Of a stretch of 33,995 bases of DNA, positions 8,501 to 15,528 are shown one piece after another; within the stretch, counting starts at the first letter, position 1, and each line of letters opens with the position of its first letter. A program made the translations under genes and the position numbers. Under the pieces are notes generated by a model. It searched no databases and had not been told where the DNA came from. It worked only from the letters and a program-made list of their open reading frames with translations. This stretch comes from Flavobacteriales bacterium (GTDB lineage: Bacteria > Bacteroidota > Bacteroidia > CAIKAF01): NCBI GenBank assembly GCA_018401695.1, contig JAGYKD010000006.1:1-33995 (forward strand), in the 5' to 3' direction.

Positions 8501-9582
8501 TTATTTATGGAGAAATCATGAGCAATTTGCCAAGCAAAGAAAAGACTCCAGACTTCGGCAAGACCTGGCTGATGATGCACTAATGACCAGCGGTTGCGTA
8601 ACTCTATGCGCCACATCTGTTGCCTATTGCTCAGAAAATCCAATCCTGCAGAAAAACCAAGCACATGAAAAGCTTCGTTGGAGGCACGAACCACTATATG
8701 GTTTTCGTCCAAAAACCACTCCCCGCGTAAGTGACTTCGCCATTTGGGATGCCAATGCATTTGCCATATGGCAACTGCTCCTCCCCACATCTGCCAAGTG
8801 GTGTTTTGCAGTGAGGCTTGCTGCATGCCTATATCTAATCCCATCCAAAAGTGCTGGTTTTTGGATAAAGGGCCTTTGAGGTAAAGATTCTGAAATACCC
8901 GCCACCTCCGACTACTGTCCGGATCCTCTGTTCCTGCCAGCCAAGCTGCATGAAACGCTACCTGTTTGGGCAAAGAAAGGTCCACTTGAGCGCCAAAAGT
9001 TGGTAAGCTATTGCTTTGCACAGGGACTATGCGTTGCCAGCCGGTGGCAGCTACCAAACCTAAACTTAGTCTTGTGCTCGCTTTATACCTGAGCAATCCG
9101 CCGGTTAGAAAATAAGGAGACATTTCAGCAACCAGGGAGCGACTTAAACTAGGGTTTTCTTTTGATCTGGCCGATTCAAATCCTACGGTAGAAGGCATCA
9201 GGCCGCCGCTAAGGCTCCACCTTTGGTCTTTCCCAAAGGCATAACTAATTTGGGCTTGCTCAATCCACCTAAGCCCAAGCGGTTCCGCAGCATAATTGTC
9301 GCTAGGGTAAGTGCCTATGTGTACACTGAGGTCAACCGAAAGTCCGGATTTAGCATAGGCCACTTTTGCCGCCCATTGGTTGAACTGGGGGAATCCTTGC
9401 CGGTTGTGGTTAAACGCAAAAGGGCTTCGCTCAACATGGGTGGGTTGAGGAAAATCCCAGGCGCTGTATACATCGGCATAAAATCCAAACTGCCAAGCTG
9501 AAGTACTATCGCTTTGAGCTACTAAGCCCCTAGGAATAGTGGTAAAAGTAAGCCATAGAAGGAGTATGCACAAGAGGTTCAT
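8497..9582 (-). CDS. Putative outer-membrane beta-barrel protein, OmpL-like porin-2 type
   Basis: The product has 361 aa with a Sec signal (MNLLCILLLWLTFTT..., cleavage near LVAQS) and then alternating hydrophobic/aromatic strands. The start of the mature protein (FGFYADVYSAWDF ... PFAFNHNRQGFPQFN) matches the BBP2 family pattern of a short strand followed by 'FxYNHNR'. Further features are repeated Trp/Tyr-ended strands, an SGGLMPSTVGFES turn, and an aromatic C-terminal strand (SLFFAWQIAHDFSINN). Transport substrate and function are unknown. It is unlikely to be TonB-dependent because there is no plug or TonB box. It is convergent with aroK and 99 nt from the divergently transcribed P450 gene. 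Confidence 0.75.
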   Translation of the reverse strand: MNLLCILLLWLTFTTIPRGLVAQSDSTSAWQFGFYADVYSAWDFPQPTHVERSPFAFNHNRQGFPQFNQWAAKVAYAKSGLSVDLSVHIGTYPSDNYAAEPLGLRWIEQAQISYAFGKDQRWSLSGGLMPSTVGFESARSKENPSLSRSLVAEMSPYFLTGGLLRYKASTRLSLGLVAATGWQRIVPVQSNSLPTFGAQVDLSLPKQVAFHAAWLAGTEDPDSSRRWRVFQNLYLKGPLSKNQHFWMGLDIGMQQASLQNTTWQMWGGAVAIWQMHWHPKWRSHLRGEWFLDENHIVVRASNEAFHVLGFSAGLDFLSNRQQMWRIELRNRWSLVHHQPGLAEVWSLFFAWQIAHDFSINN

Positions 9583-9663
9583 GGACGAAAAATATCACCT
9601 ATCCGGCTTTATTCCAACCAAACTCCTAAATTGTACAAGAGGCCAACGCGAACCAAATGGCCT

Positions 9664-9671
9664 TAGTTTTG
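9664..9671 (+). promoter_or_regulatory. -7 box TAGTTTTG of the P450 gene
   Basis: Exact TAnnTTTG match ending 10 nt before the ATG at 9682, so any 5' leader would be about 5-6 nt. No -33 TTTG at normal spacing was found. Confidence 0.45.
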
Positions 9672-9681
9672 TAACTATACT

Positions 9682-11010
9682 ATGACTACACAAGCTGTTT
9701 TGCCCGCCCCGGGAGCGCTTCCCCTTCTTGGCCATATGCCGGTATTTGCAGGCAATCCTCTACGTTTTTTCCGTAAAAACGAAAAGCTGAATGCGCCTGC
9801 CTACCGTTTGGTTTCGCCTGTGCGCCCTATTGTGGTGGTGAACCACCCGCAGTTGGTCGGTGAGGTTTTGCAAGAACAGCACCGAAAGTTCGAAAAGAGC
9901 TTTGGCTATGACGCGCTAAAGCCTCTGCTGGGCAATGGCTTATTAACTTCGGACGGAGCGTATTGGCTAAGGCACAGAAGGCAAGTTCAGCCTGCATTTC
10001 ACAAACAAAAGCTGGAGGCTCTGGGGCAGGCCATGATTGAAACCATCGATCGAGAATTGGAAACCTGGCCCAAGGAAATTCCGGACTTGTACTTCTTGAT
10101 GAATCGCTTGGCTTTAAAAATTGTATCCGTGGCCTTGTTTGGTTCCGACGTTACCGAACGTCAGGTCACCGAAATAAATGAGGCACTTGGCATTGCTGTG
10201 GAACGTGGAGCCGACCGTATACGCAAACCTTGGATGGCTCCTCGCTGGATTCCCACGCTGGGTAATGTAAAGGAGCAACGAGCGCTTGATACCCTTTTCG
10301 CCAATATAAACGGTTTAATCCGTCAAAGAAAAAATTCCGGCGAACGACGCGATGATTTGCTCGATATGCTTTTGTATGCCGGAGGAGAGGCTTCCGAAAG
10401 CAGCGGATGGACCGAGGAAGAAATTCGAGAAGAGGTAATGACTATTTTTATTGCAGGGCATGAAACTACCGCAAATACCTTAAGTTTTGCTCTTGCAGAA
10501 TTGGCCAAGCAGCCGGAATGGGTCAACCGATTGGCAGAGGAAGCCCAAATTTGGGAACAAGCTGAAACTCCCATGCAACGTTTTAGGCAATTGGAAGCCG
10601 CAGGGCAAGTTATTGATGAGTCCCTGCGCTTATATCCCCCCGCCTGGGTTTTGGGCCGTGCCGCTCAGGAAGACGTTCAAACCGAGTTAGCTACCATTCC
10701 CAAAGGCTATACCGTTGTGCTGCCCATAGTAGCGCTGCAACGAAGCGCTAAATATTGGAACAACCCTTTGGACTTTGATCCGCATCGCTTCGCTGCCGAA
10801 AATGCCTTTGAAAAATGGGCCTATTTGCCTTTTGGCGGTGGGCCTCGCTTATGCATTGGCCAGCAGTTTGCCCTTATGGAAGCTCGGTTTGCATTAAGTA
10901 AAATGATGCAAGGACGCCGATTAAGCATTCATTTGCCCAAAGGCTTTCACATGCAACCCCTAATTTCTTTGCGACCGGGAGGCGAACTTTCCGGGCAATG
11001 GAAAGGCTAA
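9682..11010 (+). CDS. Cytochrome P450
   Basis: This is a 442-aa heme-thiolate monooxygenase with no signal peptide or membrane anchor, so it is soluble. Motifs in order are WLRHRRQVQPAFH (C-helix, heme propionate contact), the oxygen-activating AGHETT at 258-263, ESLR (ExxR) at 313-316, and heme-binding FGGGPRLCIG at 384-393 with the axial ligand C391. The fold resembles CYP102/CYP4-like fatty-acid or terpene hydroxylases more than camphor-type enzymes, but the substrate cannot be predicted. No ferredoxin or ferredoxin reductase gene is nearby, so electrons must come from partners elsewhere. It has its own promoter and lies 116 nt before hmuS on the same strand. No sign of co-regulation is seen apart from shared use of heme. 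Confidence 0.93.
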   Translation: MTTQAVLPAPGALPLLGHMPVFAGNPLRFFRKNEKLNAPAYRLVSPVRPIVVVNHPQLVGEVLQEQHRKFEKSFGYDALKPLLGNGLLTSDGAYWLRHRRQVQPAFHKQKLEALGQAMIETIDRELETWPKEIPDLYFLMNRLALKIVSVALFGSDVTERQVTEINEALGIAVERGADRIRKPWMAPRWIPTLGNVKEQRALDTLFANINGLIRQRKNSGERRDDLLDMLLYAGGEASESSGWTEEEIREEVMTIFIAGHETTANTLSFALAELAKQPEWVNRLAEEAQIWEQAETPMQRFRQLEAAGQVIDESLRLYPPAWVLGRAAQEDVQTELATIPKGYTVVLPIVALQRSAKYWNNPLDFDPHRFAAENAFEKWAYLPFGGGPRLCIGQQFALMEARFALSKMMQGRRLSIHLPKGFHMQPLISLRPGGELSGQWKG

Positions 11011-11091
11011 GATGGGACACCTTCTTTTAAAAAAAATCCCCTGTTCAGGGTATGGAACATTGGCTTGGAATTGTTTTTCTTTGCCCATCAT

Positions 11092-11110
11092 GTTTAGAAT
11101 CGTTCTAAAC
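11092..11110. promoter_or_regulatory. Fur/Irr-type operator palindrome GTTTAGAA-TCG-TTCTAAAC
   Basis: Two perfect 8-base arms (11092-11099 and 11103-11110) are separated by three bases. The core TTTAGAA-N3-TTCTAAA is the form of the iron-control element bound by Irr and of some Fur-family sites. It covers the -33 region of the hmuS promoter and ends 4 nt before the -7 box, the place where a repressor would block RNA polymerase. The downstream gene degrades heme, which fits iron- or heme-responsive control. Confidence 0.72.
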
Positions 11111-11114
11111 AATA

Positions 11115-11122
11115 TATTTTTG
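11115..11122 (+). promoter_or_regulatory. -7 box TATTTTTG of hmuS
   Basis: Exact TAnnTTTG match beginning just after the palindromic operator. The ATG follows after exactly four bases, so the transcript should start at or within a base or two of the start codon. Confidence 0.55.
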
Positions 11123-11126
11123 CGCT

Positions 11127-12176
11127 ATGGAATCTGCAACACAAAGCTTAGCGGCCCGCTGGAATGAGCTCTTGGCCGTACAACCCGAACTACGTATCCG
11201 CAATGCCGCCCAAATGTTAGGGGTATCCGAAGCCGATCTTTTGGCTACGCGTTTGGGGGATGACGTTCGCTTGCTCGAGGGCGACTGGAAAGCATTTTTG
11301 AAAGAAGTTCAACGCCTGGGAAGGGTTATGGCCCTTACCCGCAACGATTATGTAGTGCACGAGCGTAAGGGCGTGTACAACAATGTTTCCTTCGAAGGAC
11401 ATGTTGGTTTGGTATTGGATCCCGACATTGACCTGCGTCTCTTTATGAGCCAATGGCACCTGGCCTTTTATGTGCAAGAGCCCGGACGGGGAAACGCTAT
11501 GCGTCGATCTTTCCAGTTTTTTGACAAAACAGGAAACGCCGTGCATAAAATATATATGCTGGAAGAAGAGCAAGCCGCAGAAGCTGAAAAACTTTGCTCC
11601 GAATTTATGGCCCAAAACCAAGCCGCACCCACCTTTGAACCTGCCAAAACCGTAGAGCGACCCGAACCAAAAGTTCTGGATGCGGAAACCAAACAAAGCT
11701 TTGGTGAGGCTTGGAAAGCGCTCCAGGATACCCATGATTTTTATGGTTTGATCCGCAAATTCGGTTTGGATCGTATTAGCGCCCTCGAAATGGCTCCCGA
11801 AGGCTATGCCGAAAAACTTCCGGCCAACATTTCTGAACCTTTGTTGAAAAAAGTAGCCGAGGCTGAAGTACCCATTATGGCGTTTGTGGGTAACCCCGGA
11901 TGTATTCAAATTCATACCGGCCCGGTAAAAAAAGTGATGCCTCACGGTCCCTGGTATAATGTTATGGATCCGGCCTTTAACCTGCATATTAATCAAGAAG
12001 CTGCGGTCGAAGCTTGGCTGGTCCGTAAACCAACAGCCGACGGTATTGTTACCTCCGTAGAAGTATTTGCCGAAGACGGAACCCTCATGGTTCAGTTCTT
12101 CGGAAAAAGAAAACCCGGTATTCCCGAAGACAAACATTGGACGGTGTTGGCCGATAGCCTTCCCTCCCTTTCTTGA
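11127..12176 (+). CDS. hmuS: Hemin-degrading factor, HemS/HmuS/ChuS family
   Basis: This cytoplasmic protein binds imported heme and, in characterised relatives, traffics it or opens it to release iron. The 349 aa match the duplicated family architecture. The first repeat contains ALTRNDYVVHERKGVY and FFDKTGNAVHKIYM. The second holds DTHDFYGLIRKFGLDR (the region of the axial His in HemS/PhuS, assigned by family resemblance), WLVRKPTADGIVTS and the closing MVQFFGKRKPG. Transcription appears controlled by the palindrome at 11092-11110. Heme receptor and ABC importer genes are absent from the window, so it is separated from the usual uptake operon. The next gene, a pseudo-receiver regulator, begins 5 nt after its stop. 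Confidence 0.92.
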   Translation: MESATQSLAARWNELLAVQPELRIRNAAQMLGVSEADLLATRLGDDVRLLEGDWKAFLKEVQRLGRVMALTRNDYVVHERKGVYNNVSFEGHVGLVLDPDIDLRLFMSQWHLAFYVQEPGRGNAMRRSFQFFDKTGNAVHKIYMLEEEQAAEAEKLCSEFMAQNQAAPTFEPAKTVERPEPKVLDAETKQSFGEAWKALQDTHDFYGLIRKFGLDRISALEMAPEGYAEKLPANISEPLLKKVAEAEVPIMAFVGNPGCIQIHTGPVKKVMPHGPWYNVMDPAFNLHINQEAAVEAWLVRKPTADGIVTSVEVFAEDGTLMVQFFGKRKPGIPEDKHWTVLADSLPSLS

Positions 12177-12181
12177 AATCT

Positions 12182-12826
12182 ATGACAACCAAACTCCTTA
12201 TTGCCGACTCCCACTACTTGGTACGCCAAGGCTTGCATGCCATTTTTGATGCTCACCAAGGCTTTGAAGTTGTGGGAGAAACCGAGCATTTGGAGCGCTT
12301 GGTAGACCTAATCGGCGATAAGCAACCCGACGTGGTGATCATTGGCTTGAATATTCAAGGCATTTCTGCCGTTGAGGTTATTGAAGAAATCCGAAACCAA
12401 TTTCCCGACAAACGGATTTTGGTGCTCGATACCAATGAGGACACTTCCGAAATTATTCAGATTCTAAGACTGGGCGTACACTCCTATATTCTAAAACAGT
12501 GCGACCACCAAGAAATCCTAGATGCCGTACAATCCATTATGGCCGGCAAAAATTTCTTTTGCTCCAACGTTATAAAACTCAACAAAAACCAGTTTCGTAG
12601 GGACGATACCGGCGCAGAGTCTGCCACCATTCGACTCTCGGAAAGGGAACTGCAGATTTTGGAGTTGATTTCCCAAGGGTTAACCAACAAAGAAATTGCC
12701 GACCGAACCTTTATCTCTACCCACACCGTGGCTTCGCACCGAAAAAACCTTATGAAAAAGTTTGGGGCAAAGAATAATGTAGACTTGGTCATCAGCGCCA
12801 TTAAGGAAAACTTTATCGCATTTTAG
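12182..12826 (+). CDS. LuxR/NarL-type regulator with degenerate receiver domain
   Basis: The product has 214 aa. The N-terminal receiver fold (residues 1-120) lacks key phosphorylation residues: the phospho-acceptor Asp is G55 (VVIIGLN, codon GGC at 12344-12346), the second acidic residue of the DD pair is S10 (IADSH), and the switch Ser/Thr position is D83. The conserved lysine remains (K105 in YILK). The C-terminal LuxR helix-turn-helix is intact (LSERELQILELISQGLTNKEIADRTFISTHTVASHR). It should therefore act without phosphorylation, perhaps sensing a ligand or a partner protein. No histidine kinase is nearby. The ATG at 12182, 5 nt after the hmuS stop, is chosen over an upstream TTG that overlaps hmuS. 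Shared transcription with hmuS suggests a role in heme or iron control (inference). Confidence 0.88.
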   Translation: MTTKLLIADSHYLVRQGLHAIFDAHQGFEVVGETEHLERLVDLIGDKQPDVVIIGLNIQGISAVEVIEEIRNQFPDKRILVLDTNEDTSEIIQILRLGVHSYILKQCDHQEILDAVQSIMAGKNFFCSNVIKLNKNQFRRDDTGAESATIRLSERELQILELISQGLTNKEIADRTFISTHTVASHRKNLMKKFGAKNNVDLVISAIKENFIAF

Positions 12827-12833
12827 CACCACA

Positions 12834-12865
12834 GGCCATGCCTTAAGTTTGGCATAGGCCCTTTT
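12834..12865 (+). terminator. Possible terminator after the hmuS-regulator operon
   Basis: GGCCATGCC pairs with GGCAT-A-GGCC (one bulged A) around an 8-nt loop and is followed by CTTTT. The hairpin starts 8 nt after the stop codon at 12826. The T tract is short, so termination may be weak. Confidence 0.42.
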
Positions 12866-12892
12866 GGAACGCAAATAGTAGAAAATGGCCCC

Positions 12893-13020
12893 CCGGCCGG
12901 GCATAGGAGCGGCAAAGCCAAAGGCCGCAGCGCCTGCTTGAGGAGGCGGAGCGCATGCAAGCCCCCGCAAAGCTTGGCGATGCGCGACTTTGGCAAAGCC
13001 GAACCGGAGCCAAGGGCCGG
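12893..13020. repeat. GC-rich long-hairpin intergenic element 1
   Basis: It lies in the convergent gap between the regulator and the FTR1 permease genes. Nested complementary arms, from outside inward: CCGGCC (12893-12898) with GGCCGG (13015-13020); GGC with GCC; CGGCAAAGCCAAAG (12910-12923) with CTTTGGCAAAGCCG (12988-13001, 10 of 14 paired); and an apical hairpin GCGCATGCAAGC/GCTTGGCGATGCGC (12951-12985). It has no reading frame with coding character. It is one of four such elements in the window. Its shared sequence with the others is limited, so membership in one family is tentative. Confidence 0.55.
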
Positions 13021-13066
13021 CTAGTTTAAAGAAACTTCTAGAGTAGAGGGCGCATATCCCTAAAGT

Positions 13067-13915
13067 TTATTTTTTGGACCATTTGGCCCAAAGTCCAAAC
13101 CCTATAATAAGGTAGCCAAGCCAAATCAGAAACTCCAATAGGTCGGGGTTTCCGTTGTAACCGAAAATGGCTTTCAATACCCCACCAAACCAGCCTTTTT
13201 CGTGAAGGGCAGGGTAGCTCCCATCGATGCCAACAGCCGGGTTGATGTTCCATATTTCGGCTTGTAGTGCCGGTAGCCAACCCGCTTCAATGAGCTCGTG
13301 GGTGCCATAAGCGGCCATGCCCGCGGCCATAAACAGCAGCAAGGCGGTGGTGGTGCCGAAAAAAGCTTTATAATTGAGTTTGATGAGCCCTCGAAACAAA
13401 GCCCAGCTGAGCCCAAAAGCGGTGCCCAGCCCCAACAGCCCACCGCCTAAGCCGGCCATAAACTGCGGTTCTCCCTCTTTGGGCAATAAAAACAACACCG
13501 TTTCGGCGCCTTCCCGAAAAATGGAGAAAAAAACCAGCAAGGCAAGACCCCATCCGCGGTTTTGATCGGCCAGCCGAGCGGTTTCTTCCTTCATGGCCGA
13601 TACATTTACCTGAAAACGAATGAGCCATAGAATCATGCCTCCAAGCAAAATGGCGGTGATCCACATGGTAATGCCTTCGAATATTTTTCCGGTTTGGCCT
13701 TCGAGTGAGCTGTGAAAACCATACAAAACCAAGGCAAGGAGTAAACTTAGCCCTACCGCCAATCCGGCGCCCAAAAACACGCTTTTGCGGAATTGGCTGC
13801 GGCCGGTTTTGCTTAAAAAGCCTAAAATGATGAACAATACCAAAAAAGCTTCAAAGCCTTCGCGGAGCAAAACAATAAAGTGCTTGGAAAATAAGCCGGC
13901 GTCTAATAATACCAT
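13067..13915 (-). CDS. FTR1-family iron permease
   Basis: This integral membrane protein of 282 aa has about seven hydrophobic helices and both iron-binding REGxE signatures of the FTR1/EfeU family, REGFE at residues 18-22 and REGAE at 134-138. It should move iron across the inner membrane after oxidation of ferrous iron. ATG 13915 is preferred over an upstream ATG at 13948 because the latter lies inside the preceding gene and 13915 falls 4 nt after that gene's stop. No EfeO or EfeB is present. The partner instead appears to be the membrane-tethered cytochrome encoded just upstream, in line with known cytochrome c-FTR1 fusions in other bacteria. The C-terminus ends in a membrane helix and a short Lys tail. 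Confidence 0.9.
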   Translation of the reverse strand: MVLLDAGLFSKHFIVLLREGFEAFLVLFIILGFLSKTGRSQFRKSVFLGAGLAVGLSLLLALVLYGFHSSLEGQTGKIFEGITMWITAILLGGMILWLIRFQVNVSAMKEETARLADQNRGWGLALLVFFSIFREGAETVLFLLPKEGEPQFMAGLGGGLLGLGTAFGLSWALFRGLIKLNYKAFFGTTTALLLFMAAGMAAYGTHELIEAGWLPALQAEIWNINPAVGIDGSYPALHEKGWFGGVLKAIFGYNGNPDLLEFLIWLGYLIIGFGLWAKWSKK

Positions 13916-13919
13916 TGGT

Positions 13920-14456
13920 TTAATTTTGGGTATACCATTGGTTGTCAAAGGCGGGTGTTTCGGGGCGCTTTATACGCACCCAAGAGTAGCCGCAGGTAAC
14001 GTGGCAACCGTTGCATGAAGATACTAAGGCATCGTAGCTTTGCTCAAAGGCTTGTTTGTCGCCGGTGGCAGTGGCCTCTTCCAACTTTTCTAAAGGCTCC
14101 AGGCCCCAAATTTTAATTTGCTCCGTAATGGATTGCCCGTTTTCTGTAAGATTTTGCTCGGCAACTTCTTCCATGGCCTCTTCCAACTCGTGGGCATAGA
14201 AATCGGCGAGTTCGGTGTTTCCTGCCATTCCACTAAACCAAAGCTTGTTGGCATACAGTTGAAACCGACCCATGACAACCGCCAGCTCGTAGTGCTCTTC
14301 TCCTTCTTGGTGGTCCTCGTTTTCTTCTTTTTGCAAAGACTGGAGCTTTTGCTCGGTAGTTTTAAGGCTGTATTGCAAATGGCTAACCGCCCAAAGCAAG
14401 TATACACTTAGCACAGCAAGCAGCGCCAAGGACACATACATTAACTTTTGTTTCAT
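13920..14456 (-). CDS. Membrane-anchored monoheme c-type cytochrome, FTR1 partner
   Basis: The product has 178 aa. Residues 1-25 form an uncleaved-looking signal anchor (MKQKLMYVSLALLAVLSVYLLWA), then comes an acidic coiled segment (EENEDHQEGEEHYE). The following helical domain reads ELAVVMGRFQLYANKLWFSG ... ELADFYAHELEEAMEEV and ends in the heme attachment site CNGCH at 148-152, followed by KRPETPAFDNQ. The pattern fits small helical monoheme cytochromes with a C-terminal CxxCH. It probably sits on the periplasmic face and handles electrons for Fe(II) oxidation or delivery to the permease whose gene starts 4 nt downstream (inference from operon structure). A paralogue occurs at 30381-30842. 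Confidence 0.82.
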   Translation of the reverse strand: MKQKLMYVSLALLAVLSVYLLWAVSHLQYSLKTTEQKLQSLQKEENEDHQEGEEHYELAVVMGRFQLYANKLWFSGMAGNTELADFYAHELEEAMEEVAEQNLTENGQSITEQIKIWGLEPLEKLEEATATGDKQAFEQSYDALVSSCNGCHVTCGYSWVRIKRPETPAFDNQWYTQN

Positions 14457-14590
14457 AGATTAGGAATAAAATCTTGACTAAAGTACAATGCAGGGGTATA
14501 AATGGTTTAACCCGGCATGCAAAATACTAGAAACAGGGGATATATCGTATTGCATAGATTTCATGTATTTTTATCCAAAATTAGGCTTGC

Positions 14591-15298
14591 ATGGGAAGAA
14601 TGTTCGAAAAGCGTAAGCACAAGATTTTTGCGCGTAACGCCAAGGTATCCAAAATGTTTACCAAGTATGGGAAAGAGATTTCCATTGCTGTAAAAGCCGG
14701 AGGGCCTGACCCGGACAACAATACCAGGTTGAGGTCTATCATTCAAAACGCCAAGAGCGACAACATGCCCAAGGACCGCATTGAGGCGGCCATTCAGCGG
14801 GCTTCCAATAAGCAAGATGCCGATTTTCAGGAGATTTCCTACGACGGCTACGGTCCCCACGGCGTGGCCTTAGTGGTCGAAACCGCCACCGACAACCCCA
14901 CCCGCACGGTGGCCAACATCCGCATGTATTTTAACCGCTCGGGCGGAAATATGGGAACCTCCGGAAGCTTGGACTTTATGTTTCAACGCAAAGGAGTGTT
15001 CAAAATTAAGGCCGAGGGACAAGACCTGGAAGCTTTGGAATTGGAACTCATAGACCACGGCGCCGAAGACATTGGCGAAGACGAAGGGGTGATTTATGTG
15101 TATACCGAATTCGAAGACTTTGGACGCATGCAACAGGCCCTTGAAACCATGGATGTGGAGGTCCTTAACTCCAGCTTGGAGCGCATCCCCACCACCACCA
15201 CCGAGCTGAGCGACGAGCAGCAGGAGGACATTGTAAAATTGATAGAGCGTTTTGAGGACGACGACGACGTAACCGCCGTCTTTCACAACATGGCTTAA
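14591..15298 (+). CDS. yebC: YebC/PmpR/TACO1-family protein
   Basis: The product has 235 aa with the Bacteroidota form of the family start, MGRMFEKRKHKIFARNAKVSKMF, then ISIAVKAGGPDPDNNTRLR, NAKSDNMPKDRIEAAIQRA and YDGYGPHGVALVVETATDN. All three domains (helical N-terminus and two alpha/beta domains) are present. The family was first described as DNA-binding regulators. More recent work on mitochondrial TACO1 and bacterial YebC supports a translational role at difficult peptide sequences. Weak -7-like boxes (TAGATTTC at 14555 and TATTTTTA at 14566) precede the ATG. It is divergent from the cytochrome/FTR1 operon and followed by a terminator hairpin. Confidence 0.93.
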   Translation: MGRMFEKRKHKIFARNAKVSKMFTKYGKEISIAVKAGGPDPDNNTRLRSIIQNAKSDNMPKDRIEAAIQRASNKQDADFQEISYDGYGPHGVALVVETATDNPTRTVANIRMYFNRSGGNMGTSGSLDFMFQRKGVFKIKAEGQDLEALELELIDHGAEDIGEDEGVIYVYTEFEDFGRMQQALETMDVEVLNSSLERIPTTTTELSDEQQEDIVKLIERFEDDDDVTAVFHNMA

Positions 15299-15302
15299 GG
15301 GG

Positions 15303-15323
15303 CCCCTGCATTCTAGGGGTTTT
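15303..15323 (+). terminator. Rho-independent terminator of yebC
   Basis: CCCCT (15303-15307) pairs with AGGGG (15315-15319) around a 7-nt loop and is followed directly by TTTT. It begins 5 nt after the yebC stop. The stem is short but very GC-rich. Confidence 0.55.
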
Positions 15324-15334
15324 ACGCTCCGGTT

Positions 15335-15466
15335 GGGCCTCCTTCCTGCTCCGGTGCCGCCCTGCGGCTTCGGCCATACAGCTCCGGGGAGTTCCGCAAA
15401 GCTACACTCCCGGCGCTGTTGCCTCAGGCGCAGCCCGGCATCCGGGGCATTCCCTCCGGCCTGGGG
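15335..15466. repeat. GC-rich long-hairpin intergenic element 2
   Basis: Located in the gap between yebC and the convergent NdpA-like gene. Arms CCGGTGCCGCCCTGCG (15351-15366) and CGCAGCCCGGCATCCGG (15429-15445) give 14 of 16 pairs plus one bulge, and enclose an apical hairpin GGGAGT (15387-15392)/ACTCCC (15406-15411). Three blocks, at 15335-15350, 15381-15389 and 15442-15466, recur in the same order and nearly the same spacing in the element at 33841-33970. No coding potential is visible. Confidence 0.7.
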
Positions 15467-15496
15467 GGCTCAAATAAGAAGGTTTTCTGCCCTGTG

Positions 15497-15522
15497 CATC
15501 GGCGGATTCAAATCCGCCGATG
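15497..15522. repeat. Perfect 12-bp inverted repeat, CATCGGCGGATT arms
   Basis: CATCGGCGGATT (15497-15508) and AATCCGCCGATG (15511-15522) are exact complements separated by two bases. No T tract follows on either strand, so it is not a standard terminator. It could still block transcription from either convergent gene. Confidence 0.6.
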
Positions 15523-15528
15523 GAGTTG

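Noticed and set aside
8427-8879. A 150-codon plus-strand frame running from the end of aroK into the barrel gene
   Set aside because: It overlaps two real genes in other frames, begins inside aroK and has no family-like motif.
11037-11050. CCCTG-TT-CAGGG as a terminator after the P450 gene
   Set aside because: The arms leave too small a loop, and no T tract follows on the plus strand.
11217-12137. A 306-codon minus-strand open frame opposite hmuS
   Set aside because: It is an exact antisense shadow of a well-recognised HemS-family gene, and its translation shows no domain or start signal.
14582-14589. TAGGCTTG as the yebC -7 box
   Set aside because: It would place transcription start inside the gene, after the ATG. 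Weaker boxes farther upstream are more plausible.
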